Shown here piece after piece: positions 38,459 to 47,526 of a DNA stretch of 64,000 nucleotides (the first letter of the stretch is position 1; every line of letters begins with the position of its first letter). The DNA lies in NCBI GenBank assembly GCA_905182985.1, contig CAJJDN010000026.1:411245-475244 (forward strand). Direction: 5' to 3'. The DNA comes from Paramecium sonneborni (taxonomy: Eukaryota; Ciliophora; Oligohymenophorea; Peniculida; Parameciidae). Under the pieces are notes generated by a model. It saw only the letters and a list, made by a program, of their open reading frames with translations. It ran no database searches and had not been told where the DNA came from. The position numbers were made by a program, and so were the translations under genes.

Positions 38459-38606
38459 TCTAAAGCAAGGAGTCCCACAACAAATCATTTGTAATTTATT
38501 ATTATTTTTCTTCATTTATTCTTAACAAGCAGAATATTCTTCAAATTATGATAATCCAGAATAAGCAGTAATAAATTAATTATAGTAATTATTTATTATA
38601 AAATGA
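38406..38606 (+). CDS. Small hypothetical protein, 66 aa
   Basis: ATG 38406-38408 to TGA 38604-38606. It has a polar N-terminal segment ending in KQGVPQQ, one hydrophobic helix rich in Leu and Phe (~residues 27-38), then an Asn/Gln/Tyr tail, so it looks like a short single-span membrane protein. No family is recognised. The length is close to chance for this code, and support comes mainly from its non-random composition. Confidence 0.35.
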
Positions 38607-39614
38607 TCTTCAATAAATTCTTAAAGCTTTTTTAAAAAATAAAAAAAATATTAGTCCTAAATATTATTTTTTTTGATTCTAATTTAATTGTATTCTAAAT
38701 CCATTAAATATGCTGTTGTAGCTTTGTTAACCAGGAGATCGTAGGTTCAAATCCTACCAGTAGCGTTTTTTTTAATTTATTTAAAATTAGATTATTTTTA
38801 TGATGAATTTTAAATTAATAAGTAATCAATTAGATCTATTCTTTTTAATAAAAAAGCTTTTAAACTAATGATATATTTATTAAATATATCATTTAAATAA
38901 TAAAAATAATTTATTTTGAAAAAAATATCTTAATTATATTTTGATAAATTAGAAGAAGCATAAAATAAATTAAGTACAATTAATGACATATTATAGATAT
39001 TTTATATTTATTATCAATTTTGAGACCAAAATAAATAGTTTTATGGTAATTATTAATATTCCTGTATATTATTCTATTTAGAAAGTTGTTAAATTATCCT
39101 TTTTAAAAAGTAATCTAATTTAATTTAATTTCATATGTTGTATTGAATTATTAAGAAAAGTAAACTCATGAATTAAATCTTATAAATAAATTTTATAAAA
39201 TTTGTTAACAGTAACTAGCCAAACCTCTCAATAAATTATATTCATATTTTACTATTATTATAAATTGCAAACAAAAAATAAAAGTTTTTAAAAAATAAAC
39301 TCTTTTTGTGATTTAATATATATTCATTTATTTTTATATTACATATTTTTAAATGTATCTTCAATGATTGAATTTAATTCATGTACTCCCAAATCTAAAT
39401 ATAACAATGAAAAATACCATGAAAATATTCATTATAACTCTGGAAATATGATTTTTCATTAAATATTGTAGAGTCTCTCAAAGGCTTTTAATATCTAAGC
39501 ATTACAAATACAAAGAAATTGGCAATTTGTTATCGAAAAAACAAAAAACTTGCAAATGATAAAATAAAGGTGCCATATCCGAGAAAAGTCCACAAAGGAG
39601 AAACGGTAGAATAT
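38607..39614. other. Non-coding stretch with a tRNA-like element and repeat arm
   Basis: No protein gene. It contains the tRNA-like element (38712-38764) and, from 38767, the outer part of the inverted repeat, which corresponds to the region downstream of the OSCA/TMEM63 stop codon. Parts of 38986-39470 recur a third time after the N at 41059. Confidence 0.5.
38712..38764 (+). tRNA. Truncated tRNA-Asn-like element lacking the D arm
   Basis: The 3' half is a good tRNA: T arm GTAGG-TTCAAAT-CCTAC (B box GGTTCAAATCC), then CAGTAGC, followed by a T run like a Pol III terminator. The 5' GCTGTTG can pair with CAGTAGC using two G-T pairs. Between them there are only ~22 nt, including TTTGTTAACCA that looks like an Asn (GTT) anticodon loop, with no D arm or A box. 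A standard nuclear tRNA needs both, so this is best read as a deleted tRNA-Asn relic or 3' tRNA fragment. Confidence 0.5.
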
Positions 39615-41058
39615 TCAGAAATTAGCTAAGAATAAATTACTATTAATTACTGATTCATCTGATCCAATGTGTTATGTGGTATTTGTGAATGTAACTAGAT
39701 ATATGTAACAATATATAGGAATCATAATTACTTAATAAGTTAGAATTAAATATTTTTGAAGTTAGAAAGTAAATAGTTTGTCATAATGGTATTCATTTAA
39801 GACACTATATTTATCATAGTAAAAGAAAATAATTTATAATACCAAACACCATATAATCATAATAGGGTTAAAAAATATCATCATCATGCCAGTGCTATAA
39901 ATAAATAAAATATAAAATAATCTGCTTCTTATAGGAAAGAGAGGGGGAATGAGTAATTAATTTAATTACTTTTAGAAATATGAAGTAGGTTAAAAATTTT
40001 TCATTACTTTCTTTTTTGTAGAGTTATATTTCACAGATCTCAAATGGAAAATGTGTATTATTCCTTTAGCAATAAGTCTCACTTAAGCTAATTTACTAAC
40101 TGCCAATACAACAGAAATATTATTTAAGGCCGAATATTGTTGTAGTATGCTTAGTACAAAAATAAATGGAAATGCAAGAATACAGACTTATTGAATAGGT
40201 GACATGAAAGTGATCATATTCTTTTCTTATAAAGAATATGTAGATCTTTTTGATCTTTTAGTCATAAAGATAACAAGTATAGTTGAAAAAACTGAAAGGA
40301 ATACAATAAATAAGGTCATCACAATTACAACTAAACTACTAACCCAACCAGCTTTTCTTTTCAAATGTTATTCTAAAATAAATAATATTTCAAATAGAGC
40401 CATAATTATGATACCAACAAGTAGTGTTATGCATGTAGTTATAAGTCTCAAAAATAATCTTTTTAATGTATGCATCCCAATGTGTTCCCAAAAAATGTCA
40501 TCTTATCGAAATCCTCTTTATAAATGTAAACCTTTTTTCTCATCTATATTAGATTTTTATATATTTGATTTTTGTTATTCTTCATTTTCTGGTAGTCTCA
40601 AAAGGTCTATTATACTCTAATTCATTTTTGCATTTATTTCTTATGGAGGATTGATAAATGTTTCAGATAAGCCTCTCACGATCTCTTAAAGATCTTATTA
40701 TTCAGATATATTTGACGATTTTGAACTATGAGTTTGAGATTATTCAAGCAATTAAGCTTATAGTTCAACTTTATCCTTTTAAAATTCTTAATAATTTTAT
40801 GCAGATTCTTTTATTGATTCAATCCTTTAAATTACACTATTAAAGAATGATTTATCATAATATTTATAAACTAAATTTGTTACGGATTCTGAATTAAATT
40901 TTAAAATAACTTTTTATGTAAATGGTAATCCATATTGCAAAGTTTTTTAAATATCCCTTGTCTATTTTATTAACTAAAAAACTAAATCTATTAATTATCC
41001 TTTTAATTCCAATTTTGGTTAGGTTTTTAGTTCATTTACTATTTATAATACTTTAAGA
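38767..41058. repeat. Left arm of a >=2.29 kb inverted repeat
   Basis: The reverse complement of 61709-64000; paired coordinates sum to 102767 throughout, and the two frames that fall in it translate identically in both arms. The arm ends exactly at the N at 41059, and its partner runs off the end of the window. It contains the 3' 60% of the OSCA/TMEM63 gene on the minus strand. Confidence 0.88.
39615..41058 (-). pseudogene. Truncated OSCA/TMEM63 gene copy (3' part only)
   Basis: The frame from 41058 down to TGA 39615-39617 equals residues ~306-785 of the complete gene at 60795-63152, in inverted orientation. The 5' 40% (including the first helices) is missing because the contig ends at 41058. 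If the duplication is real, this copy cannot make a full channel; if it is an assembly or haplotype duplicate, it is not a separate gene. Confidence 0.75.
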
Positions 41059-41059
41059 N
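41059..41059. other. Single-N contig junction
   Basis: One N between the left inverted-repeat arm and sequence that resembles 38986-39470 in direct orientation. It marks a scaffold join of unknown true distance. Confidence 0.85.
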
Positions 41060-41061
41060 TT

Positions 41062-41760
41062 ACATATTATAGATATTTTATATTTATTATCAATTTTGAG
41101 ACCAAAATAAATAGTTTTATGGTAATTATTAATATTCCTGTATATTATTCTATTTAGAAAGTTGTTAAATTATATTATACAATATTTATTACAGCCCATT
41201 ATAAAAATGGAATCGTGATTACTGACAGTAGAAAAATAGCTATAAATTACTTAAATTGGAATTTCTTCTTTGATCTAATAGCTGTTAAATTTTATTAAAT
41301 TAAAATAGTTAATAATCTAACTATAAGACTAGCTCAGTGAATTTATGTAAACTAAGACATTTTAAGATACAGATTAAATTTATAATGATGATACATCCTT
41401 TTTAAAAAGTAATCTAATTTAATTTAATTTCATATGTTGTATTGAATTATTAAGAAAAGTAAACTCATGAATTAAATCTTATAAATAAATTTTATAAAAT
41501 TTGTTAACAGTAACTAGCCAAACCTCTCAATAAATTATATTCATATTTTACTATTATTATAAATTGTAAACAAAAAATAAAAGTTTTTAAAAAATAAACT
41601 CTTTTTGTGATTTAATATATATTCATTTATTTTTATATTACATATTTTTAAATGTATCTTCAATGATTGAATTTAATTCATGTACTCCCAAATCTAAATA
41701 TAACAATGAAAAATACCATGAAAATATTAATTATAAGTCTGGAAATATGATTTTTCATTA
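41062..41760. repeat. Diverged direct copy of 38986-39470 with a 223-bp insertion
   Basis: 41062-41173 matches 38986-39097. A 223-nt segment (about 41174-41396) absent from the other copies follows, and then 41397-41760 matches 39098-39470 with several base differences. Unlike the other flank duplicates this is clearly diverged, so it is a real second version (paralogue, allele or alternative macronuclear rearrangement). The insertion lies between a left AAATTAT and a right ATCC; its ends do not give a clean TA-bounded excision product. Confidence 0.7.
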
Positions 41761-42013
41761 ATTATTGAAGAAGAAATTGACAATTTGTTATAAAAAAAAA
41801 AAACTTGCAAATGATAAAATATGTATTTAATAATCATGTCAACCTTATTTGATTGATTCAAAAAAACGTTTTCATAATTTTAAAATATCTGACTTGAATA
41901 ACAAATTTATTTTCAATAGCCTAGAGATTTAGAGGATTCAACTCTCTAATTAATTATAAAAGGAACATTAAACCCCTTATAATTTAGAAATGAGCCTATA
42001 AATGATTGTATGA
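41761..42013. other. No feature seen
   Basis: AT-rich remainder after the diverged repeat. No convincing frame or RNA. Confidence 0.4.
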
Positions 42014-42241
42014 ATGTGGATAATAAAACACATTGATATTAATTAATTCTAAATTAGCAAATTAGAAGGATTTTGGAAAAATGATTATTTAGAGAGTAAA
42101 GGTTATGAAAAAGGAATAGAAGAATTCAAATCTACAAGTATTTACTTAAAATAATAAGAAAAATGTATAAGAATATTATTAGTGGAAAGATTGTTAAAAA
42201 TTTATAGTAGATTAGTTAGATAACAAAAATAATAAATTTGA
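42014..42241 (+). CDS. Possible gene fragment, 75 aa
   Basis: Frame from ATG 42014-42016 to TGA 42239-42241, with a reasonably protein-like composition (aromatic, charged and Gly residues, e.g. LEGFWKNDYLESKGYEKG). The Tyr/Gly/Lys pattern recalls short WD/MORN-like or toxin-independent repeat proteins but supports no family. It may be an exon or a relic. Confidence 0.25.
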
Positions 42242-42733
42242 AATATATAACTGGTTTGATGAGAGAATATTTTAAAGAGTAATAAATTAATAATTATATG
42301 CAAGGTAGCATATATAAAGTAAAATTATTAAGGAAACTATAAATTTCCAGATGGAATGAAAAAAACTGGAATTTCTTAGCCAGATAAGGAACAAAGTTAA
42401 GCACCTATTTTATTAAAATAACAATTATGTTAATTATTATTACCTTTATTATCTCTTTATTTATTATTATTATACAGAATAACTTAATCTTTAACTTTAC
42501 ATTTTACAGTTATCAATTAAGAAACTAAAGATTATTTATTTATTAACATTTAAATATTTAGATATTTAACATAATCTTAAAGAAAAACCAACAAATTTAA
42601 TCAATACTTTCATTGCTTTCAAAATAAAGCTAATGTGTTTTGATGGAGAGCAATAATCAAATGAGATTAAATTTTTATTTGAAATATTTTTATAATGATA
42701 TTTATCTTAAACTCAAATTATATATTAGGAATT
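42242..42733. other. Intergenic, nothing recognised
   Basis: Low-complexity AT-rich sequence between a doubtful ORF and the coiled-coil gene. The 63-codon frame at 42640-42831 + is mostly antisense to the coiled-coil gene end. Confidence 0.4.
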
Positions 42734-43588
42734 TCATAAAAATTAAGGATAGAAGTTATATATGTAAGGATGTTATTGATAAAGTAATTAGGAATTGGGG
42801 ATATTACATTCAGTTTATTTTAATTAATTGAAATAATAATATTGCTGATAAATTTAATAGTTGAAATAAGAGTAATATAATTATGGTTAATTGAAATACT
42901 ATTATTAAAGTTTTTGATAATTTGGGCAAATTGCCAAATTCTTGTTTTCCTCTTTTACTTTAGATGTTGATTCAATCTCACAATTTTTTGAACCTTTGAT
43001 AGGTACTTTTTTATCTAATATTTCTTGCAAAGTTTTGATTTCTAAATATTATTTTATATTGTCTATCTTACTCTCTTAGTTTATTACAATTTCTGAAAGA
43101 TTATTTAAGTTTTATGATAGTTGATCATTTTTTTATAAAAGTTTAAGCTGAAATTTTTATCGTTTTTTTAATATCAAAGAAAAAGAAGTAATTAAAATTT
43201 AACATTCTTTCTTGTACTTGAGCTTTTTAACAATATTAGAAATTACTTCTAAGTATTATTAGATTTGTTATTATACAGATTTTGCTTTATTCAAGCTAAA
43301 CATTAGTTATTTTAATTTCTAACTTAATTTATTATATTCAGAGTTCTTCTCATTTTTTATTTCTATTAAATAATTTTACAATGTTTTTAATAGTTCAAAA
43401 GGCTTGTTTGAAGAATAAATTTAAGCTATATTAAGTTTACAATCTGAATTACTGTTTATATTCTATAATTATATTTAAGTCTATTCCATTGTAGCTAAAT
43501 ATAATTCTTACAATTCATCTAAATGAAGTAATACTTTTTTTATTCCTGAGAATGATAACTAATTTTTATGTATATTACCGTTTTTCAT
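42734..43588 (-). CDS. Coiled-coil protein, 284 aa, with aromatic C-terminus
   Basis: A single frame from ATG 43586-43588 to TGA 42734-42736. Residues ~20-205 are Lys/Glu/Gln/Leu-rich with heptad-like spacing, a likely coiled coil. The last ~60 residues switch to a Tyr/Gln/Asn/Phe-rich low-complexity tail (repeated YYSYFNYQ-like pieces). No catalytic motif or membrane span. A cytoskeletal or granule role would fit the composition but is a guess. Confidence 0.6.
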
Positions 43589-43933
43589 ATTTTATACACT
43601 AATATTTTTAATTATTTCAATTTTATAATCCTATAAATTCTATAAAATTGTTTATGCTTTCGATGTTTAGATAAATTAGATACTTTTTAAAATTTTTCCT
43701 AAAAAGTAAATATAAAAAAGTTCATCTGTTTGAAATATCAGAAAGAGGGGTAAATGATACAAGATTAATATATTATTTTATTTATTATAATATTATAAAT
43801 AAATTAGAATAGGAAAATTGAAGTATAATAATATTATATGATCTAAAGTAGAATGACATCACCTAAGAGTAAAATCTTATTTTGCTCTATTTTTTATTCT
43901 TAATTGTATTCAACATGTGGAAATCTACAAAAA
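43589..43933. other. Intergenic, possible start of a broken gene
   Basis: From ATG 43853-43855 a short frame with a hydrophobic stretch runs into the A-rich tract at about 43930. A one-base shift there would connect it to an Asn/Lys/Arg-rich frame of ~55 codons ending near 44090. This is either a homopolymer error or decay. Confidence 0.3.
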
Positions 43934-45175
43934 TAATAATAAAAATGAAGATGAATATAATAAAAAAAATGATCGTTAGTAATTTACTAGGTATGTTTAA
44001 GACAACTAAGTAAATATGAGAGATATTAATAATTCTTAACCTCAAATAGTTAGAAAGCATAGATTATAAAAATAAAAAAATTTTTAATGAATTACTAATA
44101 CTTTATAAAGGTTTTGAGAAATTTTGAGTTGAATTAAGATTTATTGTAAAATTAAAAGTAATTAAAATTGAGATTTGTATGAGACTATCAAATATTTATT
44201 TTGGAGAGCTTTAAGATTTCGAAGAAGAATTTAAAAAAATAGTTGAAGATATTTGATCAAATAAATTTTGATTTAAAAGAATAAGCATATATTGTGTTGT
44301 AAATAATAAAGATAAAAATGATTGGATATATTATTGAAATTTTTTAAAATAAAAAGAGGTTTTATAGATTTTCTATTGTAAATAGACGATTAGAAAGATT
44401 TTTAGAATAATGATAGATGTAGATAATTTAGAAGTTGAAAAATTTTGGATTGAGTATTTTGAAAAATAATAATTAATTAATTATATCGTTAATGCTGAGT
44501 CAAAAAAATTTATTAGCTGGGGAGGAAGATTTTAATTTAAATAAATTTCGAGATTCTTTGTATCTTAGAATGTAAAGTCCAAGCTAACAAAAATTGAGCA
44601 GTATAAAAAAAGAAGAGAATTCAGTTAAGAAAGCAGGGAAAAATTTATTAAATACAGATATTTAACATAGAAAGAGGTGGTTTAAATAAGTATAAATAGT
44701 GTACCTTCATTTGATGAGTTATTAAAGTGTATGAATACAAATAATGGATGTGGTTAATAATAAAATGCATCTAATAATAAGAAAAATATCACTGATTCAT
44801 CTCGAAAGATGAGTGGTATATATAATAAGATAGAATGTATGGGAAATAATGAAGTTAATTAAATAACAAAATTATCATAACCGTAATAAATAGTTTATAA
44901 CAAATATAGTTTTATTTCCAACACTCCTTTATCAGTATCTAATAATTAATAAAAAAAAAGGACAACTTTCTCGAGTAGTATTACAGAAAAACCTGTTTTT
45001 TCGAAAGGGGATGGGAATTTATTAATGGATAAGTTATCTTTAAAAGAGTTAATGGTAATTCATAGTAAAATAGATAATAGCACATAATCAGAAGTACATG
45101 AATTGTCAGCAAATTATGTGTAAGAATTATTGAAATTATCTTAAATAATAATCAGACAAATAAAGCATATAAAAA
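43934..45175. repeat. Direct duplicate of 45177-46418, left copy
   Basis: A 1242-bp block repeated after the single N at 45176 with a constant offset of 1243 and no difference that I can see. It is an unmerged contig overlap rather than a biological tandem. Confidence 0.82.
44410..45175 (+). pseudogene. Duplicate of the gene at 45653, cut just before its stop
   Basis: Same frame as 45653-46423, truncated two codons before the stop by the N at 45176. It is the same locus seen in the other contig end. Confidence 0.65.
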
Positions 45176-45176
45176 N
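45176..45176. other. Single-N contig junction
   Basis: One N between two identical 1242-bp blocks; scaffold join with overlapping ends. Confidence 0.9.
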
Positions 45177-46418
45177 TAATAATAAAAATGAAGATGAATA
45201 TAATAAAAAAAATGATCGTTAGTAATTTACTAGGTATGTTTAAGACAACTAAGTAAATATGAGAGATATTAATAATTCTTAACCTCAAATAGTTAGAAAG
45301 CATAGATTATAAAAATAAAAAAATTTTTAATGAATTACTAATACTTTATAAAGGTTTTGAGAAATTTTGAGTTGAATTAAGATTTATTGTAAAATTAAAA
45401 GTAATTAAAATTGAGATTTGTATGAGACTATCAAATATTTATTTTGGAGAGCTTTAAGATTTCGAAGAAGAATTTAAAAAAATAGTTGAAGATATTTGAT
45501 CAAATAAATTTTGATTTAAAAGAATAAGCATATATTGTGTTGTAAATAATAAAGATAAAAATGATTGGATATATTATTGAAATTTTTTAAAATAAAAAGA
45601 GGTTTTATAGATTTTCTATTGTAAATAGACGATTAGAAAGATTTTTAGAATAATGATAGATGTAGATAATTTAGAAGTTGAAAAATTTTGGATTGAGTAT
45701 TTTGAAAAATAATAATTAATTAATTATATCGTTAATGCTGAGTCAAAAAAATTTATTAGCTGGGGAGGAAGATTTTAATTTAAATAAATTTCGAGATTCT
45801 TTGTATCTTAGAATGTAAAGTCCAAGCTAACAAAAATTGAGCAGTATAAAAAAAGAAGAGAATTCAGTTAAGAAAGCAGGGAAAAATTTATTAAATACAG
45901 ATATTTAACATAGAAAGAGGTGGTTTAAATAAGTATAAATAGTGTACCTTCATTTGATGAGTTATTAAAGTGTATGAATACAAATAATGGATGTGGTTAA
46001 TAATAAAATGCATCTAATAATAAGAAAAATATCACTGATTCATCTCGAAAGATGAGTGGTATATATAATAAGATAGAATGTATGGGAAATAATGAAGTTA
46101 ATTAAATAACAAAATTATCATAACCGTAATAAATAGTTTATAACAAATATAGTTTTATTTCCAACACTCCTTTATCAGTATCTAATAATTAATAAAAAAA
46201 AAGGACAACTTTCTCGAGTAGTATTACAGAAAAACCTGTTTTTTCGAAAGGGGATGGGAATTTATTAATGGATAAGTTATCTTTAAAAGAGTTAATGGTA
46301 ATTCATAGTAAAATAGATAATAGCACATAATCAGAAGTACATGAATTGTCAGCAAATTATGTGTAAGAATTATTGAAATTATCTTAAATAATAATCAGAC
46401 AAATAAAGCATATAAAAA
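45177..46418. repeat. Direct duplicate of 43934-45175, right copy
   Basis: Right copy of the block. It continues into the stop codon of the gene and on to the SDHAF2-like gene, so it is the version to keep. Confidence 0.82.
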
Positions 46419-46423
46419 ATTGA
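45653..46423 (+). CDS. Hypothetical protein, at least 256 aa, probably 5'-incomplete
   Basis: Frame from ATG 45653-45655 to TGA 46421-46423, no intron needed. The N-terminal ~100 residues look globular (VEKFWIEYFEK, FISWGGRFQF, basic clusters). The rest is Ser/Asn/Gln-rich with a final Leu/Ile helix. Upstream, other frames also look coding (around 45560-45650) but are separated by a TGA, so an undetected intron or an indel may hide the true start. The family is not recognised. Confidence 0.5.
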
Positions 46424-46479
46424 TAAATGATATATATATATATTAAATAATAATAATAAGAATAAATATCATTAAGAAA

Positions 46480-46830
46480 ATGGCATCTAAAAATTTTATA
46501 TAGAAAAGAGTAGCTGAATAATTTACAAAAAATATAATTTTGCCAAATAGACCGAAAGATTTATATTCTTATTAAAAAATGTTGATGCACAGATGCACAA
46601 ATTTAGGAATGAAAGAATTAGATATAATTTTAGGGAAATGGTCTTAAGAATTTGTACCTAAGATGAGTTATGAGGAATTAAACTAAATGGAATCTGAAAT
46701 TTTAGATTTGGATACGATAGATATTTATAACCTATTATTGTAAGTGAAAGTAGCAGAAGAGTTGAAAGCTTTGGAAGGATTGAAGTATGTATAAGAAATA
46801 AGAAATTATGCATTAAAAGGCTTGATATGA
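46480..46830 (+). CDS. SDHAF2: SDHAF2/Sdh5-like succinate dehydrogenase assembly factor
   Basis: A 116-residue protein in one frame. The central part follows the SdhE/Sdh5 (DUF339) pattern: an Arg-containing RCTNLGMKELDIILG segment (family form RSRKRGMLENDLILG), then W-x4-VPKMSYEELNQMESEIL and DLDTIDIYNLLL (family: acidic patch ahead of DLYNW). These proteins deliver or retain FAD on the SDHA flavoprotein subunit in the mitochondrial matrix. The canonical RGxxE reads LGMKE here, so Arg is replaced by Leu while Gly and Glu remain. The N-terminus (ASKNFIQKRVAEQF) is basic and could serve as a short mitochondrial presequence. Confidence 0.82.
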
Positions 46831-46878
46831 GATGACTATTAATTATAGAGATTATTAAATAATAATAAAAATAATTAA

Positions 46879-47450
46879 ATGTTCAAGAATAATTTCTACT
46901 CTTATGTGGGTGGTACTAGATCAGATATAGCTATGAGTATTGAATCATATTTTGAAGTAATGGAAGTCTTATTGGATTAATATATGAGTAGAGAAGTATG
47001 TAATATGATATTATCAATAATCAGATGTTATTCAACTTCAAGAATTGCAGTCAAGTACTGAATGATATTGTGGTTTCAGCACCATTAGCATTTTTGCCTT
47101 TTTCACTTCTTGGAACATAGTGGCTCTTTGCAGGTGCTAATAGAAAAGGAGCTAATAAAGCATATGGACCAATACTTGCATCTGTACATATGTTAGTATT
47201 ATGGAGAGCTTATACTGCTCCTATTCCAAATAAATTATTCACTAAAATAATTGCTGATCCAACTATTGATGGATAATATATTAGGTATCAAATTATTATT
47301 ATTAATTTTAGAACTTAATTATCTGTTATGAAACCAGGTTTATGGTCTGTTTTAAGCAGAGAATTATATCATAAAGGATATAGATTTCCAGAAATGTTAG
47401 AATTCAAGACAGCTACAGAATTCCCAACTGGATTTGTCAAACCTTATTGA
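46879..47450 (+). CDS. Hypothetical protein, 171 aa, possible mitochondrial membrane protein
   Basis: Three exons; introns 46996-47024 (CAG) and 47285-47311. The middle carries one or two hydrophobic segments (APLAFLPFSLLGTQWLFAG, LASVHMLVLWRAY). The C-terminal part has the ordered composition of a conserved small subunit (PGLWSVLSRELYHKGYRFPEML). It follows the SDHAF2-like gene by 48 bp on the same strand, but ciliate neighbours are not operonic, so a shared pathway cannot be inferred. No family is recognised. Confidence 0.65.
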
Positions 47451-47526
47451 TGCTTCATCAACATTATAAAATAAATATATCCAATATTTAATACAAATTT
47501 TTATTTTATTTTTAATACAAAAGTAT

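Noticed and set aside
40204..40843. Plus-strand frames of 138 and 61 codons, repeated at 61924-62563 on the minus strand
   Set aside because: Antisense shadows of the OSCA/TMEM63 gene and its truncated copy; their repetition is explained by the inverted repeat.
41174..41396. Internal eliminated sequence retained in one copy
   Set aside because: The insertion does not sit between TA dinucleotides in a way that excision would give the other copy; indel divergence fits better.
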